Origin: Bacillota bacterium
GTDB taxonomy: Bacteria; Bacillota; Clostridia; TANB77; CAG-465
DNA: 37,554 nt
NCBI GenBank assembly: GCA_023410645.1
Contig: JAEYPQ010000029.1
Span: forward strand, 1-37,554
Reading direction: 5' to 3'
A program made the translations under genes and the position numbers. The notes below the pieces were generated by a model. That model was given only the letters and a program-made list of their open reading frames with translations. It had not been told where the DNA came from and did not search any database. Shown piece by piece: positions 7,855-15,377 of the stretch. Position 1 is the stretch's first letter. Every line of letters begins with the position of its first letter.

Positions 7855-8535
7855 TTACTTTATATAAAATTTATAATTACCAGAATCTTTTCTGGTTACG
7901 CTTATACCATTTGTTATCAGATCTTCTTCTGGAATATTAAAATTAAATTTACAAATATTTATTTTTCCAGTATTATCTACTATATTTAGATTAAACTTAA
8001 CTTCTAATTTGATATCACTAATTTTAATATTCATTAGCTTTAACATAGTTCCATCGAAAGTAACAGATTCAGAATCAGATGGTACATTTGCATTTTTTAG
8101 GAAATCAATATTATCAATGTTTAATTTAACTAAATATTGACCATTTTCTTCAATAGGATAAATATTAACTTTATCAGTTTGACTTAGGCTAACTAGTTCT
8201 TTTTCACCTTCTGAAACCTTAATTTCTCCAACATTTGAAGAAGATTTTACTTTTATATTATCTATATAAATATTCTTTGCTTCATTTCCTTTTGCAATTA
8301 ACAACGTTATTTCATTATTTTGTGAAGTATTGAACTTGATATCAGATATACTTTTTGGCGTTTCTTGATTTTCAATTTCAGCTACATTAATAACTGATTT
8401 AATAACAACATCATTTACTCTAAAGGTACCTTCATTAATCTTCCCTGCTGGATTAAAAACAAACATATAAACTATAACAAGTAGTGCGACTGATAATATT
8501 ACAATCAGAAAAGGAATAAATCTATTTTTTTTCAT
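7855..8535 (-). CDS. Unknown membrane-anchored extracytoplasmic protein
   Basis: A 226-residue protein I do not recognise. It begins with a basic MKKNR and one hydrophobic helix (about 6-28). There is no lipobox Cys, so it is probably an uncleaved anchor. The rest is a polar, beta-rich outer domain. Two halves may each form a beta-sandwich; repeated IxxIKxxxxSS and ISDIKLEVKFN patterns suggest LEA14- or Ig-like folds, but this is only inference. GGAGG lies before the ATG. It is read away from the coupling-protein operon and stands alone, with the SRP promoter 30 bp past its end. A surface partner of the neighbouring secretion-like genes cannot be excluded. Confidence 0.75.
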   Translation of the reverse strand: MKKNRFIPFLIVILSVALLVIVYMFVFNPAGKINEGTFRVNDVVIKSVINVAEIENQETPKSISDIKFNTSQNNEITLLIAKGNEAKNIYIDNIKVKSSSNVGEIKVSEGEKELVSLSQTDKVNIYPIEENGQYLVKLNIDNIDFLKNANVPSDSESVTFDGTMLKLMNIKISDIKLEVKFNLNIVDNTGKINICKFNFNIPEEDLITNGISVTRKDSGNYKFYIK

Positions 8536-8626
8536 TAATTTCCTCCAATAATATATATTAATTATACTACATCATTCATAAAAATACAATAAAAAAAATA
8601 TATTTTATATAAGAGGTGAATTGTCT

Positions 8627-8809
8627 TTGAATAGTCTATTTGGTAATAATTTCAATTTTTTTAATGGTATTGATAATAAATTCTGTGATTTGGACATTAA
8701 TAAGCTTCTAGTTATATTGTTATTACTCACAGGGCAATTAGAAATCGAGGCAATACATGTATACAGAAATAACTTTATTGTGTCTTTAGGTACTTTTCCA
8801 GAACTATAA
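8627..8809 (+). CDS. Small hydrophobic protein of unknown function, TTG start
   Basis: A 60-residue protein with an Asn/Phe-rich start (NSLFGNNFNFFNG), a hydrophobic stretch KLLVILLLLTG (about 26-36) and a mixed tail. The stretch is short for a transmembrane helix. GAGGTG lies 8 nt before the TTG at 8627; a TTG at 8621 is too close to it. Its stop codon overlaps the first base of a strong terminator, and it has its own gap upstream. These flanks make it a real gene despite its size. It faces the coupling-protein gene convergently. I do not recognise a family. A spore or membrane-associated role is guesswork. Confidence 0.6.
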   Translation: MNSLFGNNFNFFNGIDNKFCDLDINKLLVILLLLTGQLEIEAIHVYRNNFIVSLGTFPEL

Positions 8810-8849
8810 AACAGACTAAACCTTAAAACAATTATGGCTTAGTCTGTTT
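8809..8849. terminator. Bidirectional terminator between small ORF and coupling protein gene
   Basis: Arms AAACAGACTAAACC and GGCTTAGTCTGTTT pair with one mismatch around a 13-nt loop. U-rich tracts follow on both strands. It ends the plus-strand small gene and the minus-strand virD4-like operon. Confidence 0.8.
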
Positions 8850-8857
8850 ATATATTT

Positions 8858-10789
8858 TTAATGATTATCTGTCTCACCAAATAATTCATCGAATTTCTTT
8901 TCTAGTTCTTTTTGCAAATCAAACTCATTTGTATCATTTTTAACATCATTATTTTTTTCTATTATTGGTCCTTCTTCTATGCCTTTTTGCTGTTCTAATT
9001 TTTCTTTAGCAAGATTCATTCTTTTTTCTATATGAGCTACAACGTCCATAGTTTCAATTTCAACTTCATTTGGCTTCGGCATCTGAGTTATATCTCTTAT
9101 TTCTGTTTGCTTTGCAATATCTCTTTGAGGATGGTATTTAAAATACCAAGCTTTCTTAGCTCTTATTGGTCTTAATCCCCTTACAAGTATAATTTCATCA
9201 TCTGAAGGCAGTCTTTTTAACTCATCAATAGTCATTAACTCTCTTCCTTGACGTTGTTCACTAAAAGATACCCCTTGTTTTTTTACTTCATCTTTATCTT
9301 TACTTACAGATCTACTTTGATATTTTATTGTTTTTTGTCCTAGACTCTTTGAAAAATACTCACAAGTTTTAATTGATTGGCTTCCAAGAAATAAATGTGT
9401 ATCACAGTTACCTATTATATTTTCATATGTATCTTTATACAAAGACTCAATTTGATCTAAACTTTGTACAACAATTGACATACTTATTCCTAAACTTCTC
9501 GTAGTACTTAGTTTCTTATGGAAATCTGGTATTTGACCTATATTTGCAAACTCATCCATTAAGAAGTATACTTGATTTCTTAATGTTCCTCCATTTCTAT
9601 CAGCCTGTGAATACATTATTTGTATCATTTGACTAAAGAATATAGTAAGAATATAATCATAAGTACTTCTTTCAGCTGGAGTTATTACATATAACGCTGT
9701 CTTTTGATTAGAAATGTCTTCAAAGTCAATATTATTTGTAGTGGTTACCTTTTGCATTGATGGTGTATCAAAATCTGATAGCTTTGATACAAGTGAAATA
9801 GCAATACTTTGTTTTGTCTTATCAGCACCAACTCTTATTCCTTCATATTCTTTTCTTCCAGGGTGTTCAGGTTTTAATTCATCAATAAATAATCTATCAA
9901 ATATTTTTTCATCTGCTCCACCTTGTCTAACAATGTTTAGGCAGCTAGATAAATTTTGTTCTTCCTCTGGAAGCACAGATATAACATAATATATGCAAGC
10001 TTTTAATAGCATTTTTGCTGTATTATCCCAAAATGGATCTGATGTATTTGTTTCTGCTTTTCCACCCATAACTATAGTATGAGCAATTATATCAACATCC
10101 GCATGATCTCTTATATGTGCAAGAGGATTATATCTATCACTATAATCAGGATTTACCAAATTTAAAGTCCTTATTTTATATCCATTATTTTTTAAATATT
10201 GTGATGTTTCTCTATATAATTCACCTTTTGGATCAGTAATTACATAAGATCCCAATCTTTGCAAAATATTTGGTTTAATGTAACAAGCAGATTTACCCGT
10301 ACCAGATCCACCTATTACAAGAATATTCTTATTTATTTTAACTTTTCTTAAATCAGTACCTAAATAATGCTTTCTACTTAATATAAATCCATCTTTTCTA
10401 TTTAAAATTTCGCTACCATCTGGTAATTTATCAAATTCTTCACCGTTTTGACTCCAAGAACTTGAACCATGTTCTTCACCTTCATATTCATAGTTTTTTG
10501 TAAATTTTATTTTCCAATATATAAATAAAATAACAAATACAATTAACGTATAAAAAGAAGCTGTAATAAAGCCCATAAAATCTACAAATATTGCTGTAAT
10601 AAATTTAAAATTTGTAATATTAGGTACAAAATTTTGCAATACCTGACTTATTTTATCAGTACTTTCATTAACAGTTGAAACATTATTTAAAGACACAACC
10701 AAAGAGCCTATAATTATTAAATCAAATAATATATAGGCTATTAGAAATGGCATAGCTTCCCTTTTTAATTTGTTAAGCTTAGATTTCAT
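8858..10789 (-). CDS. VirD4/TraG-family type IV secretion coupling ATPase
   Basis: A 643-residue coupling protein. Two N-terminal transmembrane helices (about 14-35 and 66-92) enclose an outer loop of about 30 residues. The cytoplasmic ATPase has Walker A GGSGTGKSA (160-168), the DPKGE motif (186-190), DPFWDNTA (251-258), and Walker B FLMDEFANIG (409-418) followed by IPDFHKKLSTTRSLG. The C-terminus is acidic and charged (LQKELEKKFDELFGE). Proteins of this type bring DNA or protein substrates to a secretion channel at the inner membrane. It is last in an operon with two small unknown genes. No relaxase or VirB4 gene is near. The neighbours are housekeeping genes, so the usual mobile-element setting is missing. 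Confidence 0.93.
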   Translation of the reverse strand: MKSKLNKLKREAMPFLIAYILFDLIIIGSLVVSLNNVSTVNESTDKISQVLQNFVPNITNFKFITAIFVDFMGFITASFYTLIVFVILFIYWKIKFTKNYEYEGEEHGSSSWSQNGEEFDKLPDGSEILNRKDGFILSRKHYLGTDLRKVKINKNILVIGGSGTGKSACYIKPNILQRLGSYVITDPKGELYRETSQYLKNNGYKIRTLNLVNPDYSDRYNPLAHIRDHADVDIIAHTIVMGGKAETNTSDPFWDNTAKMLLKACIYYVISVLPEEEQNLSSCLNIVRQGGADEKIFDRLFIDELKPEHPGRKEYEGIRVGADKTKQSIAISLVSKLSDFDTPSMQKVTTTNNIDFEDISNQKTALYVITPAERSTYDYILTIFFSQMIQIMYSQADRNGGTLRNQVYFLMDEFANIGQIPDFHKKLSTTRSLGISMSIVVQSLDQIESLYKDTYENIIGNCDTHLFLGSQSIKTCEYFSKSLGQKTIKYQSRSVSKDKDEVKKQGVSFSEQRQGRELMTIDELKRLPSDDEIILVRGLRPIRAKKAWYFKYHPQRDIAKQTEIRDITQMPKPNEVEIETMDVVAHIEKRMNLAKEKLEQQKGIEEGPIIEKNNDVKNDTNEFDLQKELEKKFDELFGETDNH

Positions 10790-10816
10790 TATTTTTCCTC
10801 TTTTCTTTTGTAAAAA

Positions 10817-11080
10817 TTAGATTATTGTATCATCATATCCTGGAAAATCTTCCTTACTTTGTTGCTCTTCTGATTTTTTAACATCTTTTTCTTCGTCTTT
10901 TGGTTCTCTAACATCAAACTTATATGTATCTTTAAAATTATCTATTTTCTGTTTGTCTTTTACTATTTTTCTATTAAAATTTAAACTCTTATCTAATTTA
11001 GATACCAACTCAACTTCTTTACCATCTTTTATTACGATAGCACTAATCTTTACAGCTATCCTTTTACCATCTACATTCAT
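10817..11080 (-). CDS. Small charged cytoplasmic protein of unknown function
   Basis: An 87-residue protein, unrecognised. The first half looks beta-stranded (KRIAVKISAIVIKDGKEVELV). The second half is a highly charged Lys/Asp/Glu tail (about 45-87) that is probably disordered. It has no signal peptide or membrane segment. GGGAGG lies upstream of the ATG. It starts 79 bp after the 174-residue gene and ends 27 bp before the coupling ATPase, so it is likely co-expressed with it and might be an adaptor. That role is inference from position only. Confidence 0.65.
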   Translation of the reverse strand: MNVDGKRIAVKISAIVIKDGKEVELVSKLDKSLNFNRKIVKDKQKIDNFKDTYKFDVREPKDEEKDVKKSEEQQSKEDFPGYDDTII

Positions 11081-11159
11081 TCCTTATATCCTCCCATAGT
11101 AGCATATATTACTATATCTAAAACTACATCAACTACTAATACTACGTACTTTAATAAGT

Positions 11160-11684
11160 CTACTCTTCATCAAAACTTAATTCTAACACAATATATGGTC
11201 TATTAGGTAAAAGTTTACATTTACCTTTTATCTCACCAGTAATCTCATCTGTATATAATACAGGTCTTACTTCTTCACAATTTTGTGTATCAATTATTGA
11301 AAAATGTCTTTTCATACTAGGTGTATATTCAACTTCTTTGTATTCGATACCCTCTTGATTATATATTGTTCCATAATTTAATGGAATATTTGATTCTGTT
11401 GCAACAAATCCATTTCCATCAAGTTCACCAGTACTTATTATGGCTTTTGAATTTGTAAGAGTTAATAAAATTATTAACTGCTTTTCATCATCAATCTTAA
11501 TAACATTGAAAGTCTTTTTAATTCTTCCATTTTCTTCAGTATCAATACTTTCAATCTTTTGTAAAGTAAGTAATGCTTTACCACTTCTATAATCATCTTC
11601 ATTTTTTTCAACAACAAATGCAATAGTATTCATACCAGGCATATCTACCAACTCAAATTTATTCATTTGTAATAAAGGTTCCAT
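11160..11684 (-). CDS. Unknown cytoplasmic protein heading the coupling-protein operon
   Basis: A 174-residue protein, unrecognised. It is rich in predicted beta strands, with Glu/Asp throughout, and lacks a signal peptide or hydrophobic helix. It starts MEPLLQMNKFELVDMPGMN and ends in an acidic FDEE. AGAGG lies before the ATG, and a good promoter is about 45 bp upstream. It is followed by the 87-residue gene and the VirD4-like ATPase in the same direction, with no terminator between. It may be a partner or substrate-handling protein of that ATPase, but nothing in its sequence proves this. Confidence 0.65.
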   Translation of the reverse strand: MEPLLQMNKFELVDMPGMNTIAFVVEKNEDDYRSGKALLTLQKIESIDTEENGRIKKTFNVIKIDDEKQLIILLTLTNSKAIISTGELDGNGFVATESNIPLNYGTIYNQEGIEYKEVEYTPSMKRHFSIIDTQNCEEVRPVLYTDEITGEIKGKCKLLPNRPYIVLELSFDEE

Positions 11685-11728
11685 ATTTCTACCTCTTTCC
11701 TTATGACCTAACTAGTCTAATTATTTTT

Positions 11729-11757
11729 ATTATACAATAATATATTTTTTTATGCAA
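11729..11757 (-). promoter_or_regulatory. Promoter of the coupling-protein operon
   Basis: The minus strand reads TTGCAT (11752-11757), a 17-bp spacer and TATAAT (11729-11734), about 45 bp upstream of the first gene of the operon. Confidence 0.6.
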
Positions 11758-11785
11758 TACTTAAAAAATTTATTTAGTTAAATTT

Positions 11786-13552
11786 TTAACTTTCACCCGT
11801 ATTAGGTGACTTTACATTAGCTGTTCCGATTCTAACAACTTTTTGTTGTGGATTATATGTATCTCTAGATAACATAGTTGTACTAACAACCGCACCATTT
11901 AATTTTTTTGTAATATAACCCTCAGAAATATATCCGTTAACACCATTTACATCAACAACTTGTTGATTTGAAGGTAAATTAGAATCATAAATATATTTTG
12001 TGCTATATGGAATAGTAGATATATATTTATGTGTCAATTCTATATCATATTCAGTAGTTTCTTTTGTTCCATATATACTTATATTTAAGCTTCCACTATA
12101 ACTAAATGAAGTTACAATCTTTACAGGATAATTTCTTGTATTTTTAAATTTAAAGTCTAATACTGGTGAGTAAACAGTTGCATCTAAGCTAGGCTGAATA
12201 TACCCAACTGGTAATCCATGTTGGTGTCTTTCTACAATTTGCAGATTAGCCTTTAATACAGCATCATATAATGTGGATGTTGTTTGGCATATACCTCCAC
12301 CTAATTCCATTACAACTTTTCCAGCTTTAAAAGTTGCAGCTGAAAGATAACCTTTTGCAGCTGTGGTATCTCCGATAACGGCGTTATATGAGAATGTCTC
12401 TCCTGGCATAACTATTTTGCCATTTAAATATCTAAGTGCAATTTCTAAATTATTCACTCTTGATTTTTGAGTTGTATCAAAGTATGTAGTAACTCCAGAT
12501 ATTTTATCATTATATAGTTTATATGTTATATCAGATAATTTTACTTTTGGTTCTATCACATTTAATCCAAATTCAATTGTTTTTCCTTCTTCTTTGTTAT
12601 CTTCAGAATTTAATACCTCTTTTAGTTTGTTAATATCAAAATCAAATCCAACTTGTTCTGGAACAAATTTATCTGGATCACTACTTTCATCTACATATGC
12701 ATCTTTGGGTTCTCTTTTTACATTGTCATAAACTTTTTGTGGATCTATACTTGCAGGTTGTCTCTGTATAACATCTAATTTATAAATATTTTTTGAACTA
12801 ATAAATGAACTTATAATATTTTCTTTTACATTGTCATAATCAATACTATTACCTGTTACACCATTAATAATGATAAGTCTCTTATTTTCTTCATCTACAT
12901 TATATGTATCATCCACAAATCTATCTTCTACACTTAAATCTATATTTTTTAGTACATCATTTAATTTTTGATCATTGTATGTATATTCTACATCTATATT
13001 TTTCTTTCTAAATAAAGCTTTTAAAATTTCAATGTTATCACTTATAATATTTCCTGATCTACCAAAGTCCATTATTTCTTTTGCAGTTTTTGATATGTCG
13101 ATTCCAAATTCTATATCTTCAGGTTTTATACTATATATTTTGTCTATATTTTGGTATATATCCAAGCTCTCAACATTTGATAATTGCGTTTTTTTACCAT
13201 TTAAAAAATTAACAACTTCTTCTGAAGTCATTCCAGAAAGATTTTCACCTAATATATAAACATTTTTATATACATTTGAATTTACTTTGTTTATGCATAT
13301 TATTGTCACAAAGCTAAAAATAAATATTAACAGTACAGCAATTATAGACACAATTATTACAGTTTTTATATTTTTTTTCTCTTTATATTCTGTAATTTGG
13401 TTTTGTTCATCTGATTCATATATTACTTTGGCTTTATTTTCAGGGTGGTTATTTATATCATTTTCTTCAGAATTTACATAGTTATTTTCATTTTCATCCA
13501 TTTTTACTGTATTCTCGCTATCTTGATTTTCATTTCCACGTCTTTTAGACAT
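11786..13552 (-). CDS. VanW-family wall protein with PG-binding and G5 domains
   Basis: A 588-residue protein. A polar cytoplasmic N-terminus (about 60 residues, Asn/Glu-rich) precedes one transmembrane helix (about 62-87). YoaR-like putative peptidoglycan-binding modules (about 95-345) follow. The VanW domain (about 355-490) has MPGETFSYN, ELGGGICQTTSTLYDA, HQHGLPVGY and NTRNYPVKI. A C-terminal G5 domain (about 497-577) contains GYISEGYITKKLNG. It faces the outside of the cell and probably binds peptidoglycan. VanW has no proven reaction and does not by itself mean glycopeptide resistance; no van ligases are here. GGGAGG lies before the ATG. It starts 25 bp after the CofE-like gene, so the two are likely one operon. 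Confidence 0.9.
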   Translation of the reverse strand: MSKRRGNENQDSENTVKMDENENNYVNSEENDINNHPENKAKVIYESDEQNQITEYKEKKNIKTVIIVSIIAVLLIFIFSFVTIICINKVNSNVYKNVYILGENLSGMTSEEVVNFLNGKKTQLSNVESLDIYQNIDKIYSIKPEDIEFGIDISKTAKEIMDFGRSGNIISDNIEILKALFRKKNIDVEYTYNDQKLNDVLKNIDLSVEDRFVDDTYNVDEENKRLIIINGVTGNSIDYDNVKENIISSFISSKNIYKLDVIQRQPASIDPQKVYDNVKREPKDAYVDESSDPDKFVPEQVGFDFDINKLKEVLNSEDNKEEGKTIEFGLNVIEPKVKLSDITYKLYNDKISGVTTYFDTTQKSRVNNLEIALRYLNGKIVMPGETFSYNAVIGDTTAAKGYLSAATFKAGKVVMELGGGICQTTSTLYDAVLKANLQIVERHQHGLPVGYIQPSLDATVYSPVLDFKFKNTRNYPVKIVTSFSYSGSLNISIYGTKETTEYDIELTHKYISTIPYSTKYIYDSNLPSNQQVVDVNGVNGYISEGYITKKLNGAVVSTTMLSRDTYNPQQKVVRIGTANVKSPNTGES

Positions 13553-13577
13553 AAATACCTCCCTTACAAATTAAATA

Positions 13578-14339
13578 TTAATTATTTTTATTACTATTAT
13601 ATTCTAACTTTTCCTCTTCTAATTCAAATTTGTCTTGTTTTTTATCTTTTTTTCTTATAAGTACAAGCGGTGTAAGTGTTTTAGCCTGACCTGCTGGATT
13701 GTCCTTAATCATAGCTTTTAATTCATTATCACTATATTCTATACTATCAGCTTTTCCAAGAATTTCAACGTTAAAATCATTAGCATCAACAATCATACAT
13801 CTTATTCCAGTTTTCTCATATATTTCATTACATACGCCTGTAGAATTATCTGGTATTCTTATACCAAATTCTGCATAATCAGAGAATACATCTCCATAAA
13901 ATCCATCCAAACCACTTATTTCTGGCCCAACAATTTTATAAAATACTCCTCTTTTTCTAAATATTTTGCCAACTCCACCAGCAATTGCTGCAAATATAAC
14001 TTTTGGTCTACCACATAACATTATAGCAAATTGCATTTTATATGGATTGTCTACTCCAACGCCAGCATCACTTCTCATTGCAAATCTTGATAAAAATTTA
14101 GCAAGTCTACTAACTCTTACATCCTTCTTATATACAACTCTTTTTTGACATAAACCAATAATTTTTTCACTAATTGATATTATATCTCCTTCTTCATAAA
14201 TATCCTTTACATATTTTTTTATTATATCCACATAGTCCTCGCCAATTTGAACATAATGTGTTTCTATTGCATGTCTTAAATATGTTTCACCATTAACTTC
14301 TATTTCTATATTTTTTTTTGGATTTGCTCTAAACTCCAT
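13578..14339 (-). CDS. CofE-like (F420-0 gamma-glutamyl ligase fold) protein
   Basis: A 253-residue protein with the fold-defining pieces of the F420 ligase family: an N-terminal GDIISISEKIIGL, SRFAMRSDAGVGVDNP, the Gly-rich IAGGVGKIF and a DxND-type region VDANDFNVEI. The family's known member adds L-glutamate to F420-0 with GTP. Firmicutes homologues outside F420 producers have no assigned substrate, and nothing else for F420 is in this window. The ATG at 14339 is chosen because AAGAGG lies 7 nt before it; a longer reading frame starting at 14414 has no such site. It is first in an operon with the VanW-like gene, which hints at a wall-linked glutamate ligation, purely by position. Confidence 0.82.
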   Translation of the reverse strand: MEFRANPKKNIEIEVNGETYLRHAIETHYVQIGEDYVDIIKKYVKDIYEEGDIISISEKIIGLCQKRVVYKKDVRVSRLAKFLSRFAMRSDAGVGVDNPYKMQFAIMLCGRPKVIFAAIAGGVGKIFRKRGVFYKIVGPEISGLDGFYGDVFSDYAEFGIRIPDNSTGVCNEIYEKTGIRCMIVDANDFNVEILGKADSIEYSDNELKAMIKDNPAGQAKTLTPLVLIRKKDKKQDKFELEEEKLEYNSNKNN

Positions 14340-14470
14340 AATAATACCTCTTTTCTTATTTTTTTCCACAAAATAAGTATAATACAAATGAAAATAAAAG
14401 TCAATAAAATTCATATATATAAAACTGTATTTAACAAATATGTGTTTTATATATAAAAGTTAAGACAAAA

Positions 14471-14495
14471 AAGTAGACTCTTTTGGAGTCTACTT
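14471..14495 (-). terminator. Terminator of rnpB
   Basis: Arms GTAGACTC and GAGTCTAC, extended by AA/TT, enclose a short loop. They are followed on the minus strand by a U-rich tract, directly after the RNase P RNA 3' end. Confidence 0.85.
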
Positions 14496-14822
14496 GAGTA
14501 TTTTGTAAGCCGGATTCTGTTTTAAATAGTCATTTATCTAGGATATATATCACTATATACCTCAAGCCACCAACCACGAAAGATGACGGGCCGTCTTAAC
14601 CTTTCTTTCTTGGTGTTGCACCAAGTGGGGTTTACACAACATCTATGTCTCCATAAATGTTTGTGAGCTCTTACCTCACATTTTCACCCTTACCAGAATT
14701 ACTGGCGGTAATTTTCTGTTGCACTTTCCTTAGGATCACTCCCACTAGACGTTATCTAGCACTATTGCCCTGTGGTGTCCGGACTTTCCTCTTGTTCTCA
14801 CAAGCGACTATATGAAATACTC
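14496..14822 (-). ncRNA. rnpB: RNase P RNA
   Basis: The minus strand carries the conserved signatures: GAGGAAAGTCCGGAC near the 5' end, CAGGGCAATAG, AGTGCAACAGAAA, and ACAGAATCCGGCTTAC near the 3' end. Helix P1 closes the molecule: 5' GAGTATTT pairs with 3' AAATACTC. The length of about 327 nt is normal. It is the catalytic subunit that trims the 5' leader of tRNA precursors. It has its own promoter and terminator. Confidence 0.96.
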
Positions 14823-14829
14823 TATTATT

Positions 14830-14835
14830 ATTATA
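14830..14835 (-). promoter_or_regulatory. -10 box of rnpB
   Basis: The minus-strand TATAAT lies 8 nt before the start of helix P1. Only an A/T-rich, poorly matching -35 region is seen. Confidence 0.55.
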
Positions 14836-14860
14836 TCATATTTACAATAAAAAATAAATA

Positions 14861-14880
14861 GGCCCTTAAATATTAGGGCC
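14861..14880 (-). terminator. Terminator overlapping the end of the 112-residue gene
   Basis: GGCCCT and AGGGCC arms enclose an 8-nt loop, followed by a U-rich minus-strand run. The stop codon at 14873-14875 lies inside the hairpin. Confidence 0.7.
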
Positions 14881-15211
14881 CATTTATGGTTATTAAAATC
14901 AGTTTTTTCTCCTCAGTAAAAATATATATTTCTTCTAAATTTAAAATATCGGGTATATTATATGATAAGCATGATATCCGTGTAATTACAGTAAATTTTC
15001 CTTTCAGGATATTTTCATATCCTATTATTATTCCGCCATCTAGTATTATGCTGTGGCATCCAAAGTTGTAATCAGAGCATCTTTCACATTTATTCCGAGT
15101 AATAAATCCTTCTAATACTTCACTAGAAATATGAAAAATCACGTTTTGGATATTTTGTATTTTGCTTATTTCTTCAATTAGCTTTTCTGGCTGAATAGAA
15201 ACTTTTTTCAT
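14873..15211 (-). CDS. Unknown small protein with a Cys cluster
   Basis: A 112-residue protein I do not recognise. It has no signal peptide or membrane helix. A CxxC...C cluster (CERCSDYNFGC, about 39-49) could hold a metal. The centre is hydrophobic and Gly-rich (SIILDGGIIIGY), followed by beta-like strands to the end. AGGAGG lies before the ATG. It is a single-gene unit between gyrA and rnpB, and its stop lies inside its own terminator. Function cannot be named. Confidence 0.7.
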   Translation of the reverse strand: MKKVSIQPEKLIEEISKIQNIQNVIFHISSEVLEGFITRNKCERCSDYNFGCHSIILDGGIIIGYENILKGKFTVITRISCLSYNIPDILNLEEIYIFTEEKKLILITINGP

Positions 15212-15337
15212 ATTGTCCTCCTATAGATAGTTTTTTTAATTAAAATTACTAATAATTTTATGTACATTTATTATATCATAAAAGCCAAAGAAATACAAAT
15301 TATAATTATTTTGCAAAATATTTAACATTTTAAAATA

Positions 15338-15367
15338 AAAAAGTAATAGCTTAAGCTATTACTTTTT
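15338..15367. terminator. Palindromic terminator after gyrA
   Basis: A perfect 30-bp palindrome centred on CTTAAG (core AAGTAATAGCTT) with A/T tails on both sides, directly past the gyrA stop at 15378. Confidence 0.85.
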
Positions 15368-15377
15368 ACTAATTATA

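Noticed and set aside
11786..13552. Glycopeptide resistance because of the VanW domain
   Set aside because: VanW-type proteins are common in Clostridia without resistance, and no vanA/B, vanH or vanX gene is present.
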